Notes: generated from the letters alone by a model not told the origin. Counted from the stretch's first letter, positions 1 to 8,578 are shown. The stretch is 64,000 bases of DNA from Alphaproteobacteria bacterium (GCA_030431485.1 JAUIIR010000003.1:87422-151421), one strand, 5' to 3'. A program made the numbers and translations.

Positions 1-761
1 ATGATGTTCACATCACCGATGAAATCCGCGACATAGACGGAATTCGGCGCTTCGTAGATCTGCGCTGGTGTCGCGACTTGGATAATGCGGCCTTCGTCCA
101 TCACGGCGACGCGGGATGCCACTGTCATGGCTTCTTCCTGATCGTGGGTCACGATCACGAAGGTGGTTCCGGTCTTTTCCTGAATGTCCATCAGCTCGAA
201 CTGGGTGTCCTGACGCAGCTTCTTATCAAGCGCGCCGAGCGGCTCATCCAGCAGGAGCAGTTTCGGAGCTTTGGCCAAGGACCGGGCCAGCGCCACGCGC
301 TGCCTTTGACCGCCGGAAATCTGGTGGGGTTTGCGTTTTGCGAATTTGCTGAGGCGGGTGAGGCGCAGCATCTCTTCGACGCGCGCTGCAATGGTGTCTT
401 TATCCTTGCCTTCGCGCCTGAGGCCGAAGGCGATATTGTCCCACACACTGAGATGCGGGAACAGCGCGTAGGATTGAAACATCATGTTCACCGCGCGCTT
501 GTTTGGTGGGATTTTGGCCATGTCCTGGCCTGCGATGAAAATCTGCCCGCTGCTTGGCGTTTCAAAACCCGCAAGCATGCGCATCATTGTAGTCTTGCCA
601 CAGCCGGACGGACCAAGAAGCGCAAAGAATTCTTTTTCGAAAATATCCTGAGTCAGATCATCGATTGCAGTGAAGTCGCCAAACCGTTTCGTCACATTGC
701 GAAACTGGATCAACGGTTTCTCGCCGGGGTCGTTCCACGGGGCGAAGACATGCTGGGTCAT
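1..761 (-). CDS. potA: Polyamine ABC transporter ATP-binding protein, PotA/PotG-like (C-terminus cut off)
   Basis: Energises uptake of spermidine/putrescine-type substrates at the inner membrane. The frame is open from the ATG at 761 to the window edge, giving 253 residues of an expected ~370. Visible in order are Walker A GPSGCGKTT (about residues 50-58), a Q-loop, the signature ISGGQRQRVALARS, Walker B LLLLDEPLGALD and the switch His in IVTHDQEEAM. The missing part would hold the TOBE-type regulatory domain. It lies 58 nt downstream of the PotF-like binding protein on the same strand, separated by a hairpin. Membership of the polyamine/Fe(III) (CUT1-like) subgroup is clear; spermidine/putrescine as substrate is inferred from the neighbour. 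Confidence 0.88.
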   Translation of the reverse strand, partial: MTQHVFAPWNDPGEKPLIQFRNVTKRFGDFTAIDDLTQDIFEKEFFALLGPSGCGKTTMMRMLAGFETPSSGQIFIAGQDMAKIPPNKRAVNMMFQSYALFPHLSVWDNIAFGLRREGKDKDTIAARVEEMLRLTRLSKFAKRKPHQISGGQRQRVALARSLAKAPKLLLLDEPLGALDKKLRQDTQFELMDIQEKTGTTFVIVTHDQEEAMTVASRVAVMDEGRIIQVATPAQIYEAPNSVYVADFIGDVNI

Positions 762-769
762 AGAGCTAT

Positions 770-805
770 CCGAAAAAGAAAGCCCGCCCCGGTGACAGGG
801 CGGGC
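770..805 (-). terminator. Hairpin between the binding-protein gene and potA
   Basis: GCCCGCCC (782-789) pairs with GGGCGGGC (798-805) around an 8-nt loop. Read on the minus strand the stem is followed by TTTCTTTTT, the shape of a Rho-independent terminator. It sits inside the potF-potA transcription unit, so partial termination would give more binding protein than ATPase, a common arrangement in ABC importers. Function is inferred from shape. Confidence 0.7.
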
Positions 806-819
806 GGTGTCAAAGCGGA

Positions 820-1905
820 TCAGGTGCCCGATTTGATCTTGGTCCAAAGGCGGGTGACCGTTCTCTGGACGCGGGGGTCATAGGGCGTCGTAGTGAAGAG
901 CTTCGCCAGCGTTTCCTCGTCCGGATAAACCGCCGGATAGTCGAGGATCTCCTGATCTATGAATTCCTGAGCAGCCTTGTTGCCGCTGGCATACCAGACG
1001 TAGTTGGTGGCGGCGGCTGCGTTCTGCGCGTCGAGGATAAAGTTGATAAACTTGTGCGCTGCATCCGGGTTCGGTGCATCAACCGGGATCGCCATCTGGT
1101 CGAACCACATTTGTGCGCCTTGTGTGGGGATAGAGTAGTCGATTTCCTGCCCGTTCTCCGCCTCAGACGCGCGGAACTGGGCGAGGAACACGTCGCCCGA
1201 CCAGCCAACTGCGACACAGATATCGCCGTTCGCCAGCGCGTTCACATATTCGGACGAATGGAACTTTTGAATGTAGGGGCGGATGGGCGCAAAGACCTCT
1301 TCGGCCTTTGCGATGACCTCGGGGTCGTGACTGTCGGGGTCTTCGCCGATATAGTTCAGCGCGGCGGGGATCATCTCCGCAGGCGCGTCAAGGAAGTGCA
1401 CCCCGCACTCGGCCAGTTTTTCCATATTCGCAGGATCGAAGACGAGGTCCCAGGAATTGACCGGCGCGTCTTCACCAAGAATCTCGGTGACTTTGCCGAC
1501 ATTGTAGCCGATTCCCGTGGTGCCCCACATGTAATTGATGGAATATTCGCCGCCCGGGTCATACTCGGCGGTGCGCTCCTGGATCTTGTCCCAAAGGTTG
1601 TCATGGTTGGGAAGCTTCGACATATCGAGCTTCTGGAAAGCGCCTGCCGCGATCTGACGCTGCAGGAAGGTTCCCGACGGTACGACAACGTCATAGCCTG
1701 AGCCACCTGCAAGCATCTTTGTTTCCAGCAATTCGTTGCTGTCGAAGACGTCGTAGATCAGGTCAATTCCGGTTTCTTCTTCGAACTTCGTGAGCAGGGC
1801 TTCGTCGATGTAATCAGACCAGTTGTAGACGCGTACTTCTTCTGCATTGGCGAGTGAAGCCATCAGTGCGGCACCTGCGGTCATGGTCAGCAGATGGGTT
1901 TTCAT
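820..1905 (-). CDS. potF: Periplasmic polyamine-binding protein, PotF/SpuD-like
   Basis: Solute-binding component of the polyamine importer. The 361-aa protein starts at the ATG at 1905, preceded by a GGGAG ribosome site; the frame extends upstream to 2100 but that part has no family similarity. Residues 1-21 form a signal peptide ending ANA. The mature protein begins EEVRVYNWSDYIDEALL, the hallmark of the PotD/PotF family, and has the usual length. It is divergent from a GntR regulator and shares an operator-like palindrome with the downstream aminotransferase gene. Putrescine versus spermidine preference cannot be told by eye. Confidence 0.9.
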   Translation of the reverse strand: MKTHLLTMTAGAALMASLANAEEVRVYNWSDYIDEALLTKFEEETGIDLIYDVFDSNELLETKMLAGGSGYDVVVPSGTFLQRQIAAGAFQKLDMSKLPNHDNLWDKIQERTAEYDPGGEYSINYMWGTTGIGYNVGKVTEILGEDAPVNSWDLVFDPANMEKLAECGVHFLDAPAEMIPAALNYIGEDPDSHDPEVIAKAEEVFAPIRPYIQKFHSSEYVNALANGDICVAVGWSGDVFLAQFRASEAENGQEIDYSIPTQGAQMWFDQMAIPVDAPNPDAAHKFINFILDAQNAAAATNYVWYASGNKAAQEFIDQEILDYPAVYPDEETLAKLFTTTPYDPRVQRTVTRLWTKIKSGT

Positions 1906-1952
1906 GAAAGTCTCCCGTTGATCCCAGGGCACTTGCGGCCCCGTGAATTTGA

Positions 1953-1964
1953 ATTTGATCAAAT
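1953..1964. promoter_or_regulatory. Palindromic operator candidate upstream of potF
   Basis: ATTTGATCAAAT is a perfect 12-bp palindrome 48 nt upstream of the potF start, in the potF-GntR divergent intergenic region. A near copy (11 of 12 positions) lies in front of the aminotransferase gene at 2775. The likely binder is the GntR protein encoded between the two sites; this is inference. Confidence 0.6.
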
Positions 1965-2084
1965 CTTGCCTCTTCTGGCAATAGCTGAGATGTTTCCATG
2001 CCCTCAGGGAACGTGCAAGATGACTTGTCACGAGCAGGTATTGGGGCAATCTGCTCAAAGACGCGGCAGTTGGTGAGGAGAGAC

Positions 2085-2756
2085 ATGGTTGGACAGACAT
2101 CGCTGAAGCCCGTGACTGAGCCCGTCCGTTTGCCAGCCCATGAACTGGTGTATCGACAATTGCGCGATCAGGTTCTGTTTGGCGAATTCGAGCCGGGGCA
2201 GCCGGTGACCATTCAGGGCCTGACCGAAGCGCTGGGCGTGGGGATGACCCCGGTGCGAGAAGCCTTGAGACGGCTCACGGCAGAAGGCGCACTGGAGTTT
2301 CTCGGCAACAGACGGATCGCTGTGCCCATGCTTGATACGCGGGCCATTGAAGAGCTGAGCATTGCACGCAAGGCGCTTGAGCCCGAGCTGGCGCGCCGGG
2401 CTGCAGACAGAGCGTCGCTGGGCGATGTTGCGCGGTTGACGGAAATCGACCAGCGGCTTGATGCTGCCATCCGGCGCGGCGATGTACATCGCTATCTCGT
2501 TGAGAACCACAGCTTTCATGCAGGTCTTAACGCACTGGCGCAGGCTCCGATTCTGACTGAGATGGTGGATCGGCTCTGGTTGCGGTTTGGTCCTTCGCTA
2601 CGTGTTGTCTGCGGCCAATTCGGGACCCGAAACCTCCCGGATCGTCACAAGGATGTCCTGACTGCTTTAACGGCAAATGATGGCGCAGCGGCGGCAGAAG
2701 CGATGATGGGTGACGTGGCTCAGGGTATGGAACAAATCCGCCAGGGACTCGTCTGA
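2085..2756 (+). CDS. GntR-family transcriptional regulator (FCD type)
   Basis: A 223-aa regulator with an N-terminal winged helix (about residues 15-80, including the recognition-helix stretch GVGMTPVREALRRL) and a C-terminal all-helical FCD ligand domain. The start is the ATG at 2085, preceded by GAGGAGAGAC; an upstream in-frame ATG at 1998 lacks a good ribosome site. It lies between the potF-like gene (divergent) and the aminotransferase (same strand, 64 nt downstream), so it probably controls polyamine uptake and catabolism. The matched palindromes at 1953 and 2775 are its likely sites. Confidence 0.85.
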   Translation: MVGQTSLKPVTEPVRLPAHELVYRQLRDQVLFGEFEPGQPVTIQGLTEALGVGMTPVREALRRLTAEGALEFLGNRRIAVPMLDTRAIEELSIARKALEPELARRAADRASLGDVARLTEIDQRLDAAIRRGDVHRYLVENHSFHAGLNALAQAPILTEMVDRLWLRFGPSLRVVCGQFGTRNLPDRHKDVLTALTANDGAAAAEAMMGDVAQGMEQIRQGLV

Positions 2757-2761
2757 TTCGA

Positions 2762-2789
2762 TTGACTTGAAATAATTTGATCATATTTT
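2762..2789 (+). promoter_or_regulatory. Promoter with embedded operator for the aminotransferase gene
   Basis: A -35-like TTGACT (2762-2767) and a -10-like TATTTT (2784-2789) are 16 nt apart. The near-palindrome ATTTGATCATAT (2775-2786) lies in the spacer and overlaps the -10 box, the position expected for a repressor site. It matches the potF operator at 11 of 12 bases. Confidence 0.55.
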
Positions 2790-2820
2790 GACGGCAACCT
2801 TCTGGAAGAGGATTTGCCCA

Positions 2821-4224
2821 ATGGCCACGATCACCAACCACATGCCCACCGCTGAATTGCAGGCTCTCGATGCGGCGCATCACATGCACCCATTTACGCA
2901 TGGAGCTGGACTTGCGGGAAAAGGTGCGCGGGTCATCATGCGGGCGGATGGTGTCTGGCTGACCGACAGTGATGGTCACCGGATCCTGGACGCGATGGCA
3001 GGGTTGTGGTGCGTGAATATTGGCTACGGGCGCAAAGAGCTTGCTCAGACGGCGGCCCGGCAAATGGAAGAACTCCCCTACTACAATACGTTTTTCCAGA
3101 CGACCCATGTGCCAGCGATTGCGCTTGCGCAGAAGCTTTCCGAACTGGCTCCGGAGGGCTTCAATCAGGTCTTCTTTGCGGGGTCAGGCTCGGAAGCGAA
3201 TGACACCAACTTGCGGCTCGTCCGTACCTACTGGGCCGAAAAGGGTCAGCCCGAGAGGAATATCGTGATCTCGCGGTGGAATGCCTATCACGGCTCGTCA
3301 GTGGGCTCGGGCTCGCTGGGTGGTATGAAAGGCATGCACATGCAAGGTGGGATGCCGATTCCGAACATTCATCACATCGATCAGCCTAACTGGTGGGCTG
3401 AAGGTGGTGACATGACGCCTGAAGAGTTTGGGCTTGAACGTGCGCGTCAGCTGGAAACCGCGATTGAGGAATTGGGGCCAGACCGCGTTGCGGCCTTTAT
3501 TGCTGAACCGGTGCAGGGCGCGGGTGGCGTGATCGTTCCGCCCGAAACCTACTGGCCGGAAATCCAGCGGATCGTCGATAAATACGGCATTCTGCTGATC
3601 GCGGACGAGGTAATCTGCGGGTTCGGCCGGACCGGCAACTGGTTTGGCTCGCAAACCATGAACATTCGCCCGCACATCATGACCATCGCGAAGGGGCTGT
3701 CCTCGGGCTATCAGCCCATCGGCGGCTCGCTCATCTGTGATGAAGTTGCCGAGGTCATCAACGGGGTCGAGTTCAATCACGGGTACACCTATTCCGGTCA
3801 TCCGGTCGCCTGCGCCGTGGCTCTGGAAAACCTGCGCATTTTGGATGAAGAAGGGATCGTGACCCGGGTACGCGAGCAGACGGCGCCATATCTGAAGGAA
3901 AAATTCGAGGCCCTGACGGATCACCCTCTGGTTGGCGAGGCCAAGATTGTCGGTATGATGGGATCAATTGCTTTGACGCCGGATAAAGTGTCCCGCGCCG
4001 CGTTCGAGGCGGAAGCCGGGACGGTGGGCTTTGTCTGCCGGGAGCGGTGTTTTGCCAACAATCTGATCATGCGCCATGTTGGCGACCGGATGATCATCTC
4101 GCCGTCTCTGGTGATTTCGCATGACGAGATCGACACGCTGATCGACCGCGCCTGGCAGTCGCTGGATGAATGCCACGCCAAACTTAAGGAAGATGGGTTG
4201 ATGAAAGCGCGCGTGGCGAGTTAG
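2821..4224 (+). CDS. Class III PLP aminotransferase, probable polyamine/omega-amino acid:pyruvate type
   Basis: A 467-aa fold-type I PLP enzyme. The ATG at 2821 is preceded by GGAAGAGG. Recognisable landmarks are the substrate-pocket GLWCVNIGYGRKEL, GSGSEANDTNLRL near the phosphate site, LLIADEVICGFGRTG with the cofactor Asp, and the Schiff-base Lys in TIAKGLSSGYQPIGG. The sequence resembles the group containing putrescine/spermidine- and beta-alanine-pyruvate transaminases. Genomic context (polyamine importer and GntR regulator) supports a role in turning imported polyamines into aldehydes, but taurine or other omega-amines are possible. Confidence 0.85.
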   Translation: MATITNHMPTAELQALDAAHHMHPFTHGAGLAGKGARVIMRADGVWLTDSDGHRILDAMAGLWCVNIGYGRKELAQTAARQMEELPYYNTFFQTTHVPAIALAQKLSELAPEGFNQVFFAGSGSEANDTNLRLVRTYWAEKGQPERNIVISRWNAYHGSSVGSGSLGGMKGMHMQGGMPIPNIHHIDQPNWWAEGGDMTPEEFGLERARQLETAIEELGPDRVAAFIAEPVQGAGGVIVPPETYWPEIQRIVDKYGILLIADEVICGFGRTGNWFGSQTMNIRPHIMTIAKGLSSGYQPIGGSLICDEVAEVINGVEFNHGYTYSGHPVACAVALENLRILDEEGIVTRVREQTAPYLKEKFEALTDHPLVGEAKIVGMMGSIALTPDKVSRAAFEAEAGTVGFVCRERCFANNLIMRHVGDRMIISPSLVISHDEIDTLIDRAWQSLDECHAKLKEDGLMKARVAS

Positions 4225-4226
4225 GG

Positions 4227-4270
4227 GGCAAAACCATTGATGGTTTCGCCGGAATGCGTCGACGCATTTT
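4227..4270. terminator. Convergent double hairpin between aminotransferase and GntR genes
   Basis: Two inverted repeats are stacked between convergent genes: GGCAAAACCA/TGGTTTCGCC (4227-4250, one mismatch) and the perfect 16-bp palindrome AATGCGTCGACGCATT (4253-4268), followed by TTTT. Together they look like a bidirectional terminator. Confidence 0.6.
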
Positions 4271-5039
4271 AGCCTTTCGCGACCGTGTGTTCATAACGCT
4301 GCCGCGCCACTACCTCGTGCGCCTCTGCCTTGCGGTTGTCTGCAAGGCATGATTCAACATAGGTCAGATGATCCACCACTGCTTTGCGAGCTGCTTCGGG
4401 TTCCCGCGCTTGTAGAGCGTCGTTAATCGCGCGGTGCTGATCCAACAGAGTTGCGCGCGTCGTGCGCTGGCGGAACATGATCTGTCGGTTGTAGAAAACA
4501 CCCTCGCGCAGAAGCTGGTACATGGATCGCATCATATGAAGCATGATGACGTTGTGGCTGGCTTCGATGATGGAAAGATGGAACTCCGCATCCAGCGCCG
4601 CCTCATCGTCAGGATTGCGTTTCTGGTGCGCGGCTTCCATGCGGTCGAACACAGCCTGAATGACTTTGAGATCGGTATCGGACGCCAAGCGCGCGGCACG
4701 TTCGGCGGCGAGACCTTCCATGTCGCGGCGGAAAGACAGGTAGTCAAACACCGCTTCATCGTGGTTGGCAAAGAGCTGGATCAGCGCGTCTGAAAAGGCA
4801 GAGCCCAATACGTCTGCCACATAAACGCCAGCCCCTGCGCGGCTTGTCAGAAGACCACGATCGGACAGGTCCGCGATGGACTCACGCAGAGACGGACGAG
4901 ACACTTTGAGCCGCTCAGACAATTCCCGCTCTGAAGGCAGTCGTTCACCGGGACGCAGGATGCCTTGCAAAATGAGTTTTTCAATCTGCCGCGTGACCGA
5001 CGTGGACAGCTTTTCCGGAGTGACGGGTTGAAAAGGCAT
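4269..5039 (-). CDS. FadR/PdhR-type GntR transcriptional regulator
   Basis: A 256-aa protein with an N-terminal winged helix (residues ~10-75, ILRPGERLPSERELSERL and RPSLRESIADLSDRGLL) and a C-terminal FCD domain from about residue 85, with metal-ligand-type His residues (FHLSIIEASHN). Regulators of this subfamily sense carboxylates such as lactate, glycolate or pyruvate. It stands alone downstream of moaE on the same strand, so the target is not given by neighbours. The inverted repeat just before its start suggests autoregulation. Confidence 0.85.
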   Translation of the reverse strand: MPFQPVTPEKLSTSVTRQIEKLILQGILRPGERLPSERELSERLKVSRPSLRESIADLSDRGLLTSRAGAGVYVADVLGSAFSDALIQLFANHDEAVFDYLSFRRDMEGLAAERAARLASDTDLKVIQAVFDRMEAAHQKRNPDDEAALDAEFHLSIIEASHNVIMLHMMRSMYQLLREGVFYNRQIMFRQRTTRATLLDQHRAINDALQAREPEAARKAVVDHLTYVESCLADNRKAEAHEVVARQRYEHTVAKG

Positions 5040-5061
5040 GATGCTCGTAACGTTATTGATT

Positions 5062-5078
5062 GGTCAAACAATATGACC
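5062..5078. promoter_or_regulatory. Inverted-repeat operator candidate before the FadR-type regulator
   Basis: GGTCA (5062-5066) and TGACC (5074-5078) are inverted around 7 nt, immediately upstream of the regulator's start at 5039. The overlapping ATTGGTCAAACAAT also resembles half sites of PdhR-type operators. Autoregulation is inferred. Confidence 0.45.
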
Positions 5079-5097
5079 GATTCAAGTCCGGAACAAG

Positions 5098-5544
5098 CTA
5101 CCAACGTGACAACGCGTCTTCGTCTTCATCTTTGGCCGCGACCCAGTTTGTCTCACCCGTCTTCGCGTGTTCTTTTTTCCAGAATGGGGCGCGAGATTTC
5201 AGATAGTCCATCAAATATTCAGCCGCTTCGAAAGCGTCCTTGCGATGGGGTGCCGCAGTGGCCACCATCATGATCTTCTCGCCCGGTTCCATGCGGCCAT
5301 ACCGGTGGATCACCAGAACATCGCCAAGCGACCACCGGGTGCGTGCCTCGTCAGCGATGGCGTCCAGCGCTTTCTGCGTCATGCCTGGATAATGCTCGAT
5401 TTCCATAGTATCGAGCGTGCCGTTGCCAAAATCCCGGACTACTCCGGTGAAGGTTACGATCGCTCCCATGTCGTGACGCCCACTCGCAAAACCTTCGGCC
5501 TCGGCACCGAAATCGAATGGGGCTTCCTGAACGATGATCCGCAT
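5098..5544 (-). CDS. moaE: Molybdopterin synthase catalytic subunit MoaE
   Basis: Large subunit of molybdopterin synthase, which transfers sulfur from thiocarboxylated MoaD to precursor Z in molybdenum cofactor synthesis. The 148-aa protein has family landmarks GAIVTFTGVVRDF, EHYPGMTQKAL, VIHRYGRMEPGE and the C-terminal active-site region RAPFWKKEHAKTGETNWV with its conserved lysines. It overlaps the moaD stop by one base (TGATG), so the two subunits are translationally coupled. Confidence 0.95.
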   Translation of the reverse strand: MRIIVQEAPFDFGAEAEGFASGRHDMGAIVTFTGVVRDFGNGTLDTMEIEHYPGMTQKALDAIADEARTRWSLGDVLVIHRYGRMEPGEKIMMVATAAPHRKDAFEAAEYLMDYLKSRAPFWKKEHAKTGETNWVAAKDEDEDALSRW

Positions 5545-5789
5545 CAGCCGCCCGTCATTGGCGGGAAAAACGCTACTTCCCGCGCACCTTTTATTGAAGC
5601 GTCGAAATCTGTAAGTTCCTGATCCACCGCCACACGCAGCGCGGTCAGGTCGGAAAAGGCGAGATCATAACGGTCTTCGCGCGCCCGCAATTCGGCAACG
5701 AGGTCTGCTACGGTTTCGGCTTCGGTGGAGACCCTTTCCTTCGGCAACCCGATCCGTTCACGGACCCATGCAAAATACAACACGTCCAT
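5544..5789 (-). CDS. moaD: Molybdopterin synthase sulfur-carrier subunit MoaD
   Basis: An 81-aa ubiquitin-fold sulfur carrier. It ends in the obligatory Gly-Gly (FFPPMTGG), which is adenylated and thiocarboxylated before docking in MoaE. It begins 4 nt after pgsA and overlaps moaE by one base. No other moa genes lie in this window. Confidence 0.93.
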   Translation of the reverse strand: MDVLYFAWVRERIGLPKERVSTEAETVADLVAELRAREDRYDLAFSDLTALRVAVDQELTDFDASIKGAREVAFFPPMTGG

Positions 5790-5793
5790 TTGT

Positions 5794-6453
5794 TCAATCC
5801 CTCAAAAACGGCGTCGCCTTGCGGAAGTAATCCCAACCAGTGATTACGGTGAGAAAGGCGGCGATCCAAAGCAACACGATCCCCGCATTTCCGGTCCAGA
5901 CCATGCCAGCATGCTTCCACCACAAGCCATGCAGGTCTTCTATGTCACCCTGCATGATACCTTGGAATATCTCCGGACTCATGCCTATGGCAGACATACC
6001 AAGGTAGTGTTCGAACACGCCCTGTGCAAAAAGAATGGCGATGGCGATCATCTGAAGCGTGGTTTTCCACTTGGCAAGCGGTGTCACCTTGAGAGTGCCG
6101 GCCGTGTCACCGAGAAATTCGCGCAGGCCGGAGACAAAAACTTCCCTAAACAGGATGAAGGTCGCGGGCAAAACAAGCCAGGGCGACATCGACGAATACC
6201 CCACGATCACCATCAGCGCGATCACAACCATTGCCTTGTCCGCAATCGGGTCGAGCATCGCGCCAAGCTTGCTTTCCTGTTTCCATGCGCGAGCAAGATA
6301 CCCATCAAACCAATCGGTGACAGCCGCCGTGACAAACAGCACAAGTGCGAACCAATCGGCTGCCGGTCGCGAAAAGTAGAGGAACATCAATGCCACGCCG
6401 GGCGCCGCGAGTAGACGCAGGACCGTCAGGATATTTGGCACCGTCATTGTCAT
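5794..6453 (-). CDS. pgsA: CDP-diacylglycerol-glycerol-3-phosphate 3-phosphatidyltransferase
   Basis: Integral membrane enzyme making phosphatidylglycerophosphate, the committed step to phosphatidylglycerol and cardiolipin. The 219-aa protein carries the CDP-alcohol phosphotransferase signature: DGYLAR, then GAMLDPIADK with the catalytic aspartates. It has about five to six membrane segments. A hydrophilic insert (about residues 135-175) makes it longer than the ~180-aa E. coli enzyme. It is first in a pgsA-moaD-moaE run. Confidence 0.93.
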   Translation of the reverse strand: MTMTVPNILTVLRLLAAPGVALMFLYFSRPAADWFALVLFVTAAVTDWFDGYLARAWKQESKLGAMLDPIADKAMVVIALMVIVGYSSMSPWLVLPATFILFREVFVSGLREFLGDTAGTLKVTPLAKWKTTLQMIAIAILFAQGVFEHYLGMSAIGMSPEIFQGIMQGDIEDLHGLWWKHAGMVWTGNAGIVLLWIAAFLTVITGWDYFRKATPFLRD

Positions 6454-6551
6454 GCCCTTTACCTATCGCGCCCTTGAGAGACTGAAAAGACGCGCTTTTG
6501 CTATTTCGCCCATTCTGAAAACGACGTGCTTAAGAAATTTCTGGAAAATGC

Positions 6552-7301
6552 TCATGCAGACCCGGAAGGTTCGTTCTGCCCCTTACGTGACAGTAGGTCG
6601 ACAAAGCGCGCCCGCGCTTGCGGCAGCGGCTTGCCGAGTTGCTGTGCCGCGACCTTGTTTTCGAGAAAATAGCCGGTTGCGCCAAGGGCCTCTGCAATAT
6701 CGGGGTTGTTTGCCTCGCCTTCGCCTTTGAGTGCAGCAGGCAGCGGCAGCAATCGGTCTGCCCACTGTCCCGCACCCTTAGTGGAAACGGCCCGTCCGGA
6801 TTTCGGGGAGATATACATCAGGTCTTCAGGCGATCCGGTGACAGCGCAGCAAGTCAGGTCGAGCCCGTAGCCGAGATCTTCGAGCAATGCGGTCTCCCAG
6901 TGTAGATAGGCGAGCGGCCATAATTCTGTTTGATCAAGAAGATCTAGCAGGTTCTGCGTCTGGCGATATAGGTCCGCATGTGCCTCTCGCTCTGGCAGTA
7001 GAAACGCGAGCAGCGACAAAGCTGCGTTCATCCCGGCGAGTGTGGTGCGGTTCTGCATGGCAATTGCTGCGCGGGATCGCTGCAATTCGACCGAAAAGCT
7101 TCCCAGATGGTCCTCAAGCCGTGCGCGCCATACGAGGTCAAGCTGTGCGCCGGGTTGCAGGATAGGAGAAGTCTTGCGGGATGCGCCACCGCGCACGACC
7201 CCAGCGTGTCGCCCTCGTTCTGGTGTAAACACGTCTATGATCATTGCGCTTTCGCCGTGGCGGCGCGCGCTGAGAAGGATACCTGTGTCACGCCAGTCCA
7301 T
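6552..7301 (-). CDS. recO: DNA repair protein RecO
   Basis: RecFOR-pathway protein that binds single-stranded DNA and helps load RecA. The 249-aa protein has the N-terminal OB-fold (residues 1-80, [20 protein letters not shown]) and a helical C-terminal domain. The four-Cys zinc knuckle of Bacillus RecO is absent; only a CC pair is seen, as in many proteobacteria. It follows DUF1491 and era, the usual rnc-era-recO order. Confidence 0.92.
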   Translation of the reverse strand: MDWRDTGILLSARRHGESAMIIDVFTPERGRHAGVVRGGASRKTSPILQPGAQLDLVWRARLEDHLGSFSVELQRSRAAIAMQNRTTLAGMNAALSLLAFLLPEREAHADLYRQTQNLLDLLDQTELWPLAYLHWETALLEDLGYGLDLTCCAVTGSPEDLMYISPKSGRAVSTKGAGQWADRLLPLPAALKGEGEANNPDIAEALGATGYFLENKVAAQQLGKPLPQARARFVDLLSRKGQNEPSGSA

Positions 7302-7310
7302 GAACCGAAG

Positions 7311-7649
7311 CTACCCCGACAGCCCGTCTTCATCCAGAAGGTGTCGGCCAGCGCGGTCCTCAACTTCGATCACCCAAAGATCGCTGTCAAAGCTGCGTTG
7401 CTTGGCGATACTTGCATCCACGCCAGCCTCTGCGCCCTCCGCCAGAACCTGCCAAGTGCGCTCGCCGGTCATCAGATCGTACTGGCGCATGAACGCCTTT
7501 GCCTGACCGTCCAGCGTGTTCAGCTTTATAAGAACAGCGCCGGCTGTGTCGTCGCCATGAGCCGTGACGAAAGCGGGGATGTCGAACAGTGACAGGCGGC
7601 GCAGATAGGCCTGCACCCAGAACCCGCTCGCAAGGCGTGCTTCAGCCAT
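7311..7649 (-). CDS. DUF1491 family protein
   Basis: A 112-aa protein of unknown function found between era and recO in many alphaproteobacteria. Visible features are the start MAEARLASGFWVQAYLRRL and the segment AAVLIKLNTLDG-like GAVLIKLNTLDG followed by an acidic C-terminus. It overlaps the end of era by 8 nt and ends 9 nt before recO, so it is co-expressed with them. Soluble, with no signal peptide or membrane segment. Confidence 0.85.
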   Translation of the reverse strand: MAEARLASGFWVQAYLRRLSLFDIPAFVTAHGDDTAGAVLIKLNTLDGQAKAFMRQYDLMTGERTWQVLAEGAEAGVDASIAKQRSFDSDLWVIEVEDRAGRHLLDEDGLSG

Positions 7650-8562
7650 TGCCGTCCTTGAAATCGAGACCCATCTCGGAATAGCGCTCGGCTTCGTCGA
7701 GCCATTTCTCGCGCACTTTCACCTGCATGAACAGATGAATGCGGCGACCCAGAAATTCTTCAAGCTCTTCGCGCGCAGCCTTGCTGATGGCTTTGATGGT
7801 CTCGCCTTTGTTGCCCAGCACGATGCCTTTATGTCCATCACGGACCACGTAAATCACCTGATCAATCCGGGCCGATCCATCTTTGCGCTCTTCCCATGAC
7901 TCGGTTTCAACGGTGAGCTGATAAGGCAGTTCCTGATGCAGTCGCAGTGTCAGCTTCTCGCGGGTCATCTCCGCAGCTATCATCCGCAAGGGCAGATCAG
8001 CGATCTGGTCTTCGGGATAGAGCCACGGGCTTTCCGGCAGGTTGTTTGCCAGCCATTTTCGCAGATCTTTGACGCCGTGGCCTTTTTCGGCCGAGATCAT
8101 GAAGGTCTCGGTAAAGGTGAACTTCTCGTTCATGTCCTGCGAAAGCTTCAGCAGATGCTGCGCCTCAACACGGTCAATCTTGTTGATGGCCAAAGCGACC
8201 GGACGTTGGCCTGCAACCTCAGCCAGATTTTCAAGAATGGCTTCGACACCATCTGTGATGCCGCGATGAGCTTCGATCAGCAAGACCACGATATCCGCAT
8301 CCGAAGCACCGCTCCAGGCAGCGGCGACCATCGCGCGATCAAGGCGTCGTCGCGGTTTGAAGAGGCCGGGTGTATCCACCAGAACGATTTGCGCATCACC
8401 TTCAATTGCGACACCCCGGATGCGGGCACGCGTGGTCTGAACCTTGTGCGTGACAATCGACACTTTTGCTCCGACCATCTGGTTGGTCAGCGTGGACTTG
8501 CCCGCATTGGGCTCTCCGATCAAAGCGACGAATCCGGCGCGGGTGGTCATATCGTTATCCAT
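7642..8562 (-). CDS. era: GTPase Era, 16S rRNA-binding 30S maturation factor
   Basis: Essential GTPase that binds the 3' end of 16S rRNA and couples ribosome assembly to the cell cycle. The 306-aa protein shows G1 GEPNAGKST, G3 DTPG, G4 NKID, then a C-terminal KH domain with GNKGETIKAISKAARE. The start could be 8562 or four codons further in at 8550; the latter has a slightly better ribosome site. Located two genes after rnc. Confidence 0.95.
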   Translation of the reverse strand: MDNDMTTRAGFVALIGEPNAGKSTLTNQMVGAKVSIVTHKVQTTRARIRGVAIEGDAQIVLVDTPGLFKPRRRLDRAMVAAAWSGASDADIVVLLIEAHRGITDGVEAILENLAEVAGQRPVALAINKIDRVEAQHLLKLSQDMNEKFTFTETFMISAEKGHGVKDLRKWLANNLPESPWLYPEDQIADLPLRMIAAEMTREKLTLRLHQELPYQLTVETESWEERKDGSARIDQVIYVVRDGHKGIVLGNKGETIKAISKAAREELEEFLGRRIHLFMQVKVREKWLDEAERYSEMGLDFKDGNG

Positions 8563-8578
8563 CTTTAGAAGTCAGGCG

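Noticed and set aside
78-836. Long plus-strand frame over the potA gene
   Set aside because: It is the antisense shadow of the ATPase, whose motifs are unmistakable on the minus strand.
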